A program made the translations under genes and the position numbers. This document shows positions 1 through 6,431 of a DNA stretch of 11,529 nucleotides, piece after piece. Location: positions 1 to 11,529 of the forward strand of contig DATLQD010000031.1 in assembly GCA_035535315.1 (NCBI GenBank), in the 5' to 3' direction. The stretch is from DASQGA01 sp035535315 (GTDB lineage: Bacteria; Actinomycetota; Thermoleophilia; Gaiellales; Gaiellaceae). The notes beneath the pieces were generated by a model. It was not told the DNA's origin. It ran no database searches and worked only from the letters and a program-made list of their open reading frames with translations. The first letter of the stretch is position 1. Each line of letters starts with the position of its first letter.

Positions 1-1
1 G

Positions 2-616
2 GGACGCGTCGAGGGGATCGTCTATGAGCCGGAGCTCACGGTGACGCTCCCGATCGCGGAGACCGTCGGAACGGCGATGAACGCCCTCGCACACTGCGCC
101 GAGGCGCTCTATGTCGAGGGCCGGAACGCAGGCGCCGACGAGGAGGCGCTCGCCGGAGCGAGCCTCATCACGCGGGCGCTGCCGACCGTCGTTGCGGACG
201 GAGAGGACAGGGACGCGCGGCGCGAGCTTCTCGAGGGGGCCATGCACGCCGGGGCGGCGCTCGCCGGTGCGGGGCTCGGGCTCGGCCATGCGATGGCGCA
301 GGCGCTCGGCGGCCGCTACGGGATCGCGCACGGCGCGGCGAACGCCGTCTGCCTTCCGGCGGCGCTCCGCTTCAATCAGCCTGTCGCCGCAGCAGAGATC
401 GCTCGTTTCGGCACGGCGATCGGAAATGACGACCCGGCATCTCGCCTCCAGGAGTTGGCCGCCCTTGGTGGCCTCCGAAGGCTACGCCAGCTCGGTGTTC
501 GTGAGGAGGACCTGGGCGAGGTTGGCGCCGAGGCGGCCGGGCGGGCCGGAGCGCGGGCGAATCCCCGTCCCGCGACCGGCGCGGAGATCACCGAGCTCTT
601 GCGGGATCTGTGGTGA
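2..616 (+). CDS. Maleylacetate reductase / iron-type alcohol dehydrogenase family protein, 3' part only
   Basis: The open frame enters from the left edge and ends at TGA 614-616, so 204 residues of the C-terminal part are visible. The all-helical domain of the Fe-ADH family is recognisable: a VYEPELT strand end, then MNALAHCAEALY and GLGLGHAMAQALGG...GIAHGAANAV. The three histidines of the metal-site motifs are encoded at 92-94, 287-289 and 329-331. The position that is Asp in metal-dependent alcohol dehydrogenases (GMDALTH) is Asn here (AMNALAH), as is typical of maleylacetate reductases, which use NAD(P)H to make 3-oxoadipate in aromatic ring degradation. The N-terminal nucleotide-binding domain lies outside the window, so the exact substrate is unproven. 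The last 29 bases overlap the end of the convergent methyltransferase. No other aromatic degradation gene is visible. Confidence 0.82.
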   Translation, partial: GRVEGIVYEPELTVTLPIAETVGTAMNALAHCAEALYVEGRNAGADEEALAGASLITRALPTVVADGEDRDARRELLEGAMHAGAALAGAGLGLGHAMAQALGGRYGIAHGAANAVCLPAALRFNQPVAAAEIARFGTAIGNDDPASRLQELAALGGLRRLRQLGVREEDLGEVGAEAAGRAGARANPRPATGAEITELLRDLW

Positions 617-1553
617 CCGGTCGCGCCACGAGCGTGACCGTCTTCACGCCGAGCTCCTCGAGCGAGTAGCGCCCTTTGAAGCGCGGCCCAAGCGGGATTG
701 CGCGCAACGTCTCGAGATCCTCTGCGGACGGGCGCGACAAGGTCTCGGATACGACCTCGAGGCCGGCTTCCCGAGCCAACCGGACGTAATTGGGGTAACG
801 GAGTCGGTTCTGGAAATGGACGGATGAGTTCGCAAGCCGCCAGGCCCGCTCGGAGAAGCGGAGGTAGTTGTACCGGGAGACGCTCCGGTCGACGTAGGAG
901 TAATGGTCCTGGAGGTCGATCCGGGCGCTCATGATCCCGTCGGGCCGCAGGAGCCTTCTGCACTCCGCGAGTACGAGGCCCACGTCCACCTCGGGGATGT
1001 GCTCGAAGGTGTTCGTGCTGGAGATGAAGTCGAACGACTCGGGCGGGAGCCCGGTGCCACGCGCGTCGCATGGAGCGAGGTAGCGGATGCCGAAGCGGTG
1101 CTCGAGATCCGCCACGGCCGTCAGGCCCGCGGACTCGGGGAGGCGGACGGGCCGGCCCGCGATTCGCTCGAGCTCAGGCTTCTCAGAGCGGAATTGTTCT
1201 AGGACGTGGCCTACCAGCTCGAGGCGAACGTTCGTGTGGATGTCGACAAGTGTCTGTCGGTCGACTCCGAGCGCGTAGTAGGAAAGCGGGACAGCCAGGT
1301 CCCAGCCGGCTCCGAACTCGTAGAACGTGGCTTCGGGCTTCCCCGACCCGCCGTGCGCGAGAAAAGCGTCGTGGTGAGCCTTTGCCCGCGTGAACTTGCG
1401 GAGCAGAGAGGCCCGGCCGCCCGGGAGCGTCCGCATCACTCTTCGCTGGAGCACGTAGTTGAGCTCGTGCGACGCGGGCAACGAGCTCAGCGCCTTCTGG
1501 AAGCTCGCTTTCAGAAGCCAGCGCATCGGGGTTCGCGAGGATAGCGGCTCCAC
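588..1553 (-). CDS. Class I SAM-dependent methyltransferase, substrate unknown
   Basis: The 321-residue product has a Rossmann-type methyltransferase core. Motif I is FYEFGAGWDL (about residues 77-86). FDFISSTNTFEHI (174-186) is the strand 4 region that usually ends the SAM pocket. LLRPDGIMSARIDLQDH (201-217) is the post-motif strand and helix. A basic N-terminal stretch of about 70 residues precedes the core. Similar stand-alone enzymes modify sugars, lipids or small molecules, and nothing here identifies the acceptor. The GTG start at 1553 gives the longest frame but has no Shine-Dalgarno. An ATG at 1524-1526 (residue 10) lies 11 bases behind a TATCCT box on the minus strand and could be the true, nearly leaderless start. 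The gene is divergent from the 1583 gene and its last 29 bases overlap the maleylacetate reductase gene tail to tail. Confidence 0.8.
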   Translation of the reverse strand: MEPLSSRTPMRWLLKASFQKALSSLPASHELNYVLQRRVMRTLPGGRASLLRKFTRAKAHHDAFLAHGGSGKPEATFYEFGAGWDLAVPLSYYALGVDRQTLVDIHTNVRLELVGHVLEQFRSEKPELERIAGRPVRLPESAGLTAVADLEHRFGIRYLAPCDARGTGLPPESFDFISSTNTFEHIPEVDVGLVLAECRRLLRPDGIMSARIDLQDHYSYVDRSVSRYNYLRFSERAWRLANSSVHFQNRLRYPNYVRLAREAGLEVVSETLSRPSAEDLETLRAIPLGPRFKGRYSLEELGVKTVTLVARPVTTDPARAR

Positions 1554-1570
1554 GGTCGAGGGTACGCCGC

Positions 1571-1576
1571 TAGATT
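1571..1576 (+). promoter_or_regulatory. -10 box TAGATT placed for a leaderless mRNA
   Basis: TAGATT matches the actinobacterial -10 pattern TAnnnT. Its last T is exactly 7 bases before the A of the ATG at 1583, so transcription would begin at the start codon. No Shine-Dalgarno precedes this ATG, which agrees with leaderless translation. No convincing -35 box is seen. The box lies in the short gap between two divergent genes. Confidence 0.5.
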
Positions 1577-1582
1577 CTCGAC

Positions 1583-2230
1583 ATGGCTGATGACTGGCGA
1601 CTCACCGTCGAGCTGGCCGAAGCGGGGAACGCGGTCGGGCTGGTGAACGCCCTCAGCGAGCTCGAGCTCGAGGACGCACATCGCGCTCGGGTCGGCGAGC
1701 GGGTCGTCGTCAGCCAAGACGAGGGGAACGTCTTCCTCTACGCGGACACGGAGGAGCGGGCGCGCGAGGTGAACGCGCTCGTCCAGGAGCGTCTCGCGGA
1801 GCTGGGCTTCGACGCGGACGTGTCGCTGACCCGCTGGCATCCCGTCGAGCAACGCTGGGAGGACGCGTCCGTTCCGCTCCCGACGTCGGATGAGGAGTGG
1901 CAGGCAGAGCACGAGCGGCTCCAGGCCGACGAGGCGGCTGAGTCGGCTGCGACCGGGCATGCCGCCTGGGAGGTGCGGGCTGTGCTTCCATCCCACGAGG
2001 ACACCGTGAGGCTGGCCGAGCGGCTCGAGCGGGAAGGCACCCCGGTCATCCGCCGCTCGAGCTTCCTCCTCGTCGGCGCGGTCAACGAGGACGAGGCGCG
2101 CGCGCTGGCAGAGCGCCTCCGGAGCGAGACGCCTGCCGGAAGCCGCATCGAGGTCGAGCCTGGTGGCCAGATGGCCTGGGAAGTGGCTCCGCAGAATCCG
2201 TTTGCGTTCTTCGGGGGCCTCGGGGGCTGA
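1583..2230 (+). CDS. Unrecognised protein with two similar alpha/beta halves
   Basis: The product is 215 residues and acidic, with no signal peptide or membrane segment, so it is probably cytosolic. I do not recognise a named family. The two halves look alike. Residues 5-92 start WRLTVEL, then a helix, FLYADTEERAREVNALVQERL and a final Trp-containing strand. Residues 129-201 start WEVRAVL, then RLAERLEREG, FLLVGAVNEDEARALAERLRSE and MAWEV. This suggests a duplicated beta-alpha-beta domain joined by an acidic linker (about 100-126). The protein ends in a Gly/Phe-rich tail, NPFAFFGGLGG. The ATG at 1583 is favoured because it sits exactly where the -10 box TAGATT would start a leaderless transcript. 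The next gene downstream is about 200 bases away with its own promoter-like box, so this gene is probably monocistronic. Confidence 0.75.
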   Translation: MADDWRLTVELAEAGNAVGLVNALSELELEDAHRARVGERVVVSQDEGNVFLYADTEERAREVNALVQERLAELGFDADVSLTRWHPVEQRWEDASVPLPTSDEEWQAEHERLQADEAAESAATGHAAWEVRAVLPSHEDTVRLAERLEREGTPVIRRSSFLLVGAVNEDEARALAERLRSETPAGSRIEVEPGGQMAWEVAPQNPFAFFGGLGG

Positions 2231-2250
2231 CAACGGGCCGGGCCGTCCGC

Positions 2251-2256
2251 TAGGCT
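2251..2256 (+). promoter_or_regulatory. Possible -10 box TAGGCT upstream of rsgA
   Basis: TAGGCT fits TAnnnT and shares the longer string CCGCTAG with the -10 region before the 1583 gene. Transcription from here would start near 2263 and give rsgA a leader of about 170 bases holding a small upstream ORF. The call rests on pattern and position only. Confidence 0.35.
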
Positions 2257-2306
2257 GAATACGTACGGAACGAACGACACCAGTACGACGAGAGGAGGCC
2301 GAACAG

Positions 2307-2357
2307 ATGGACGCTGACGCGCATCGACCGAGTAGCGGCCTCCGCATGCTCACCTAG
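2307..2357 (+). CDS. Possible 16-residue upstream ORF or leader peptide before rsgA
   Basis: ATG at 2307 follows an excellent Shine-Dalgarno, AGAGGAGG at 2291-2298, with 8 bases between them. The frame reads MDADAHRPSSGLRMLT and stops at TAG 2355-2357, 78 bases before the rsgA TTG. The ribosome site is as strong as any other in the window, so translation is plausible. The peptide has no run of one amino acid that would suggest classical attenuation, and it is hydrophilic. It could be a regulatory leader for rsgA, a remnant of a longer gene, or chance. Confidence 0.35.
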   Translation: MDADAHRPSSGLRMLT

Positions 2358-2423
2358 CGGCTTCTCCCGTTATCTGAACCGCCAGGGCTGCGCAGGCCGC
2401 GTCGAACCACGACCTGCGAACCC

Positions 2424-2430
2424 AAGGAGA
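2424..2430 (+). promoter_or_regulatory. Shine-Dalgarno that fixes the TTG start of rsgA
   Basis: AAGGAGA ends 5 bases before TTG at 2436-2438. The frame has no ATG or GTG in the upstream codons I read back to about 2400, so this ribosome site supports the rare TTG start. Confidence 0.7.
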
Positions 2431-2435
2431 TCCGC

Positions 2436-3521
2436 TTGAACTCTGGAACAGACGCTCTTTTCGACCTTGCCCGCCTCGGCTGGGACGACGATCGCGAGGT
2501 GGAATTCGCGCCTCACGCAGCGGCCGGCCTCGTACCCGGTCGCGTCAGCACGCAGCTCCGCGGGGTTCACCTCGTCGCCACCACCGAGGGCGAGGTTCGC
2601 GCCGAGGCGGCCGGGCGGCTTTGGCGCGAGTCCGGTGCCGCAGGCCACCCGGTTGTAGGTGACTGGGTCGCGCTCGAGCCCGGGACGGGAACCGTCACTA
2701 TTCAGGCCGTGCTCGAACGGAGGACGGCGGTCACTCGCAAGGCGGCCGGCCGAGCCACCGTGGAGCAGGTGCTTGCCGCCAACGTCGACATCCTCTTCGT
2801 CGTCGCCGGCCTCGACGGCGAGCCCAACCTGCGCCGGTTGGAACGGTTCCTGGCGGCGGCCTGGGACAGCGGTGCCCAGCCGGTCGTCGTCCTCACGAAG
2901 GCGGACCTCGCCGCACAGGTGGCAGGGGCGGTGGCGGACGCCCAGGCCGTTGCGGCCGGAGTCCCTGTGCACGCGGTCAGCACTGTCACGGGGGAGGGAG
3001 TGGAGGAGATCCGCGCCTACCTCGCCGGTGACCGAACCGGGGCGTTCCTGGGGCCGTCCGGGGCCGGGAAGTCGACGCTCGTCAACCGCCTGCTCGGCAC
3101 CGAGGAGCAGGAGACAAGGGAAGTCCGATCCGACGGCAAGGGCCGCCACACGACGACGCACCGCGAGCTCTTCGTCCTTCCCGGGGGAGGACTCGTCGTC
3201 GACACGCCGGGGCTCCGGGAGCTCGGTCTCTGGGGCGACGGCGAGGGCACGGCGTCGGCGTTCGGAGAGATCATGGAGCTCGCGGCGGAGTGCCGCTTCA
3301 ACGACTGCGCGCACGAGAACGAGCCGGGCTGCGCCGTGCTGGCGGCCGTCGAGAGCGGGACGCTCGACCCCGAGCGGCTCGCGAGCTATCGAAAGCTCGG
3401 GAACGAACAGCAGTTCCACGCCAGGAAGCTGGACGCGCGGGCTTCCGCGGACGAGCGTCGCAAGTGGCGCCGCCTAGCGCGGAGCTTCAGGAAGCCCTCG
3501 GACGGGCCGTGGACGGAATGA
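2436..3521 (+). CDS. rsgA: Ribosome small subunit-dependent GTPase A
   Basis: RsgA is a circularly permuted GTPase that helps mature the 30S ribosomal subunit in the cytosol. The 361-residue product shows the expected order. An OB-fold region comes first (about residues 30-100). It is followed by G4 TKAD (154-157), the P-loop GPSGAGKS (206-213), the switch GRHTTTHRE (236-244) and G3 DTPG (256-259). A zinc-binding C-terminal module follows, with C286, C291, H293 and C299 in the family's usual spacing, and then a basic tail. The start is TTG with a strong AAGGAGA site, which may limit expression. A 16-codon ORF with its own ribosome site lies in the leader. The stop overlaps the MFS gene start in ATGA, so the two are translationally coupled although no functional link is known. 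Confidence 0.95.
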   Translation: MNSGTDALFDLARLGWDDDREVEFAPHAAAGLVPGRVSTQLRGVHLVATTEGEVRAEAAGRLWRESGAAGHPVVGDWVALEPGTGTVTIQAVLERRTAVTRKAAGRATVEQVLAANVDILFVVAGLDGEPNLRRLERFLAAAWDSGAQPVVVLTKADLAAQVAGAVADAQAVAAGVPVHAVSTVTGEGVEEIRAYLAGDRTGAFLGPSGAGKSTLVNRLLGTEEQETREVRSDGKGRHTTTHRELFVLPGGGLVVDTPGLRELGLWGDGEGTASAFGEIMELAAECRFNDCAHENEPGCAVLAAVESGTLDPERLASYRKLGNEQQFHARKLDARASADERRKWRRLARSFRKPSDGPWTE

Positions 3522-4891
3522 GCACGGGCGAGACTTCCCGCTTTGCGCTCGGCATGCTCCGGCCCCTGGCGATCAGGGACTTCGCCTTGCTCTGGGCCGG
3601 GATGACGGTTTCCCTCCTCGGCGACGGCATCTACTTCGTGACGATTGCATGGCAGGTCTACGAGCTCTCCAACGCTCCCACCGCGCTCGCGGTGGTGGGT
3701 ATCGCCTGGACCCTGCCGCTCTTCCTCTTCCTCCTCGTCGGCGGGGTCGTCAGCGACCGCTTCGACCGTCGGCGCATCATGATCCTCTCGGACCTCGTGC
3801 GGGGCTCTGCGATCGGAGCCATCGGAGTCCTGGCGGTCACGGGCGAGCTCTCGCTCGGCCTCCTGCTCCCGCTCGTGGCCGTCTACGGAGCCGGCGAAGC
3901 GCTCTTCGCCCCGGCCTTCGGCGCGCTCGTGCCGGACATCGTCCCCAGGAGCCTGCTCGTGCAAGCGAACTCGATCGACATGGTCGTTCGCCCCCTCGCG
4001 TCGCAGTTCGCCGGTCCTGCCGTGGGCGGGCTCGCGATTGCCACGATCGGGACCGGCGGAGCCTTCCTGCTGGATGCGGGCACGTTCGCCGTCTCGACCC
4101 TCTGCATCCTCGGCATCGCCGCCAGGCCGCTTCCGACGCGGGAGAACCGGAACGTGCTGCGCGAGGTGGCGGAGGGCTTCCGCTTCGTGCGCTCCCAGAA
4201 GTGGCTCTGGGGAACGTTGCTCGCGGCCGCGGTGTCGCTGCTCGCCTTCTGGGGCCCCTGGGAGGTGCTCGTCCCGTACATCGTGAAGAACGAACTGGGC
4301 GGTAGTGCCGGCGATCTCGGCCTCGTCTTCGCCGCGGGCGGCCTCGGGGCAGTCCTCGCTGCCCTCGTCATGGGGCACCGGAAGATCCCGCGGCGTCACA
4401 TCACGTTCATGTACCTCGCGTGGACCGGGAGCTCCGGCGCGGTGATGGTGTACGGGCTCGCGACGACGCTCTGGCAGGCGATGGCCGCCGCGTTCTTCTC
4501 CGGGGCGGTCGCGACGGCCGGCATGGTGGTCTGGATGACGCTCATGCAGCTCCGCGTCCCGCGCGAGCTCCTCGGCCGCGTCACGTCGCTCGACTGGATG
4601 GTGTCGATCGGGCTCATCCCCGTCTCGCTGGCACTCACGGGGCCGATCGCGGACGCGGTCGGAGCAAGGGAGACGCTGGTGGGAGCGGGTGCGCTCTCCG
4701 CAGTCATCATCCTCGGCTTCCTCTACCTCCTGCCGGGTCTCCGCGACGGGGAGCGGGCCGAGCTAGCAGGCGCCGGGCAGGACCTGCCCGGTGGGACCGA
4801 CCTGGTGCTGGACGGCGACGCCGGTGCCGGCCTGGAGACAGTAGGAAACGGCGTCCGCGCGGGCGACCGTGACTCCGTAGCCCGGCGGTAA
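3518..4891 (+). CDS. MFS transporter, EntS-like (MFS_3) exporter family
   Basis: The product is a 457-residue polytopic inner-membrane protein, probably a proton-driven exporter. The N-terminus (LRPLAIRDFALLWAGMTVSLLGDGIYFVTIAWQ, given here in overview as residues near 12-46) is typical of the MFS_3 group, which includes enterobactin exporter EntS and macrolide efflux proteins. The loop motif DRFDRRRIMI between helices 2 and 3 is present, followed by regularly spaced hydrophobic helices. The substrate cannot be predicted. ATG 3518 is chosen because it overlaps the rsgA stop in ATGA; the same frame stays open upstream to 3290, but only inside rsgA. The last helix ends near FLYLLPGL. The hydrophilic tail of about 50 residues after it lies opposite the convergent pilin-like gene and is unlike normal MFS tails, so it may be frame read-out without function. 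Confidence 0.88.
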   Translation: MSTGETSRFALGMLRPLAIRDFALLWAGMTVSLLGDGIYFVTIAWQVYELSNAPTALAVVGIAWTLPLFLFLLVGGVVSDRFDRRRIMILSDLVRGSAIGAIGVLAVTGELSLGLLLPLVAVYGAGEALFAPAFGALVPDIVPRSLLVQANSIDMVVRPLASQFAGPAVGGLAIATIGTGGAFLLDAGTFAVSTLCILGIAARPLPTRENRNVLREVAEGFRFVRSQKWLWGTLLAAAVSLLAFWGPWEVLVPYIVKNELGGSAGDLGLVFAAGGLGAVLAALVMGHRKIPRRHITFMYLAWTGSSGAVMVYGLATTLWQAMAAAFFSGAVATAGMVVWMTLMQLRVPRELLGRVTSLDWMVSIGLIPVSLALTGPIADAVGARETLVGAGALSAVIILGFLYLLPGLRDGERAELAGAGQDLPGGTDLVLDGDAGAGLETVGNGVRAGDRDSVARR

Positions 4892-5110
4892 CGTCACTCC
4901 GGCATAGGTGCCGTGCTCGGCCAGCCAGTCCTGCAGGACCGGCGCAGCGGCCTGGAAGTTCGTGGCTGCGACGCCGGCGCTGGCCTGAGCCTCGGCCTGT
5001 GTGACCACCTCGGAGGTCGGCCCGAACGTCTTCGCCTGCTGGGCGTAGAGGTAGCCGCCGATTGCGAGGGTGATCAGAAGCGAGACGAGTCCGAGGCCTT
5101 TGAGTGTCAC
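4763..5110 (-). CDS. Small pilin-like membrane-anchored protein
   Basis: The 115-residue product starts with a short basic N-terminus and one hydrophobic helix (about residues 5-22, GLGLVSLLITLAIGGYLYA). An Ala/Gln-rich helix follows (about 38-66). A small C-terminal domain has AEHGTYAGVTLPPGYGVTV and two cysteines, C91 and C115, that could form the terminal disulfide loop of type IV pilins. The pattern NFQAAAPVLQDWLAEHGTYAG strongly resembles pseudopilins, but the classical GFTLIE cleavage motif is degenerate and the Glu5 equivalent is missing, so processing by prepilin peptidase is uncertain. No other pilus gene is in view. GTG 5110 is the only usual start before an in-frame stop upstream and has no Shine-Dalgarno. 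The gene overlaps the convergent MFS gene by 129 bases and is divergent from the sulfur operon. Confidence 0.62.
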   Translation of the reverse strand: MTLKGLGLVSLLITLAIGGYLYAQQAKTFGPTSEVVTQAEAQASAGVAATNFQAAAPVLQDWLAEHGTYAGVTLPPGYGVTVARADAVSYCLQAGTGVAVQHQVGPTGQVLPGAC

Positions 5111-5169
5111 GAGCCAGATATCGACAGCTCTCCGGTTCCCCTTGAGAGCGGCCGATACGGCTCGCAGCG

Positions 5170-5190
5170 ATCATAAGTTCTTCATATGAT
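5170..5190. promoter_or_regulatory. Inverted repeat of two TATGAT boxes in a divergent promoter region
   Basis: ATCATA (5170-5175) and TATGAT (5185-5190) form a 6-base inverted repeat with a 9-base spacer, in the most AT-rich patch of the window. Read outward, each arm is TATGAT, five of six matches to the -10 consensus TATAAT. One arm points to the pilin-like gene and the other to the sulfur operon. The -35 regions are poor. The pair may be two back-to-back promoters or an operator. Confidence 0.35.
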
Positions 5191-5210
5191 TGCGATTAGT
5201 GATTTGCTGG

Positions 5211-5216
5211 TAGGAT
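5211..5216 (+). promoter_or_regulatory. -10 box TAGGAT placed for a leaderless start of the sulfur operon
   Basis: TAGGAT fits TAnnnT and its last T is 7 bases before the G of GTG 5223, the same geometry as TAGATT before ATG 1583. No Shine-Dalgarno precedes the GTG. This is the best candidate promoter for the six-gene operon 5223-9913. Confidence 0.5.
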
Positions 5217-5222
5217 CCGCTC

Positions 5223-6431
5223 GTGGCCAACACCGCTCATTTCGACGTGCTCGTAATCGGCAGCGGTGCCTCAGGGCTTGCGGCTGCCGTCTCGGCCGAA
5301 CGGGCCGGCGCACGCGTCGCTGTTGCGACGAAGGGCGCTCTCCAGTCCTGCAACTCGGCCAAGGCCCAGGGAGGCATTCAGGCGGCCTTCAACGACGACG
5401 ACTCGCCCGACCTCCACGCGGAGGACGTCTGGCGGAGCTCGCACGAGACCGCCGACCGCGACCTCGTCCGCATCCTGACGACCGAGGCGCCCGGCACGAT
5501 CCACTGGCTCGAGGCGAACGGCGTCGAGTTCACGCGCCAGAACGGCGGCTACCGCCTGGCCCGCTGCGGCGGAGCCAGCCGCGCCCGCCTGCTCCAGGTT
5601 GGTGACCGGACCGGACTTGCCATCACGACCGCCCTTCGAGAGGCCTTCCAGGCCTCGAGCGGCACGGCCCTTCCGCATCATCCCCTCGTCGGGCTCAGGC
5701 AGAGCGCGGCGGGCTGGGTGGCGACCTGCCGGCGCAAGGACGATGTGGAGGTCGAGCTCGAGGCCGGCACGATCGTCCTTTCGGCCGGGGGCCGCTGTTA
5801 CCGCGAGGCCGAGGAGCGCGGAGAGCTCTCGACCAACCATCCGGGAGCGACGGGCGAGGTGACGAGGTTCGCCGTCGAGCTCGATGCGGAAACCCGAGAC
5901 CTCGACGCGCTCCAGTACCACCCGAACGGAGGCGCGTGGCCCGAAAACACGCAGGGCTACTCGATTCCCGAGACCACGCGCGCCTACGGCGCTGTCCTCC
6001 TGAACGCCGACGGCGAGGAGTTCACGGACTCCCTCGGCCCGCGCGATGAGGTCTCCCAGGCGATCTTCGACGAGGTGGAGAAGGGCAAGGGCGTCGAGAC
6101 GCCGGACGGACGGCCCGCGGTCTGGCTCGACACGACGAGGATCGCCGAGGAAGACGCCGAGGTCTCGCTTCCGTACATGTTGCGCCGATATCGGTCAGCG
6201 GGGATCGACCCTCTCACCGACCGGATCCTCACGTACCCGGTCCTCCACTACCAGAACGGCGGGCTCGTGATCGACGAGCACGCCGAGACGACGGTCGACG
6301 GCCTCTACGCCTGTGGCGAGATCGCCGGCGGCACGCATGGCCGGAACCGAATGATGGGCAATTCCCTGCTCGAGTGCTGCGTCTTCGGTCGCCGCGCGGG
6401 CCGGGCCGCAGCCGAGAAAGCGAGGACATGA
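5223..6431 (+). CDS. Fumarate reductase/succinate dehydrogenase-like FAD flavoprotein, short form
   Basis: The 402-residue cytosolic protein has an N-terminal dinucleotide motif, GSGASGLAAA (13-22). The active-site set of the fumarate reductase family is complete: QYHPNG with H233, E250 and R253 in PETTRAYGA, R274 in LGPRDEVSQ, H342 in LHYQNGG, and R376 in HGRNRMMGNSL. R274 matches the proton-donor arginine of FrdA. The region that carries the FAD-linking histidine in FrdA/SdhA reads NSAKAQGGIQAAF, so FAD should bind non-covalently, as in NadB. The C-terminal helical domain of SdhA and NadB is absent, and no iron-sulfur subunit gene adjoins it. Its substrate is likely an unsaturated or saturated acid with two acidic groups. 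Fumarate is one option; sulfoacrylate is suggested by the operon. L-aspartate oxidase is an alternative, but no other NAD synthesis gene is nearby. GTG 5223 follows a leaderless-type -10 box. Confidence 0.85.
   Translation: MANTAHFDVLVIGSGASGLAAAVSAERAGARVAVATKGALQSCNSAKAQGGIQAAFNDDDSPDLHAEDVWRSSHETADRDLVRILTTEAPGTIHWLEANGVEFTRQNGGYRLARCGGASRARLLQVGDRTGLAITTALREAFQASSGTALPHHPLVGLRQSAAGWVATCRRKDDVEVELEAGTIVLSAGGRCYREAEERGELSTNHPGATGEVTRFAVELDAETRDLDALQYHPNGGAWPENTQGYSIPETTRAYGAVLLNADGEEFTDSLGPRDEVSQAIFDEVEKGKGVETPDGRPAVWLDTTRIAEEDAEVSLPYMLRRYRSAGIDPLTDRILTYPVLHYQNGGLVIDEHAETTVDGLYACGEIAGGTHGRNRMMGNSLLECCVFGRRAGRAAAEKART

Noticed and set aside
3290..3517. 5' extension of the MFS frame back to 3290
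   Set aside because: It lies inside rsgA in another frame, is Arg-rich without membrane character, and ATG 3518 forms an ATGA junction with rsgA.
3386..4399. Long minus-strand frame opposite rsgA and the MFS gene
   Set aside because: It is a GC-rich shadow frame with highly charged, low-complexity sequence, and both genes opposite are well supported.
4707..5174. 155-residue minus-strand frame over the pilin-like gene
   Set aside because: It is extremely Arg/Gly/Pro-rich with no recognisable motif, whereas the overlapping 115-residue frame has a coherent membrane helix and pilin-like domain.
5186..5605. Plus-strand ORF starting at ATG 5186
   Set aside because: It reads mostly inside the flavoprotein gene in another frame and is Arg-rich with no motif.
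5223..6431. Dissimilatory APS reductase AprA, suggested by nearby sat
   Set aside because: The protein carries the fumarate reductase residues (QYHP, GPRDEVSQ), is far shorter than AprA, and has no AprB partner.
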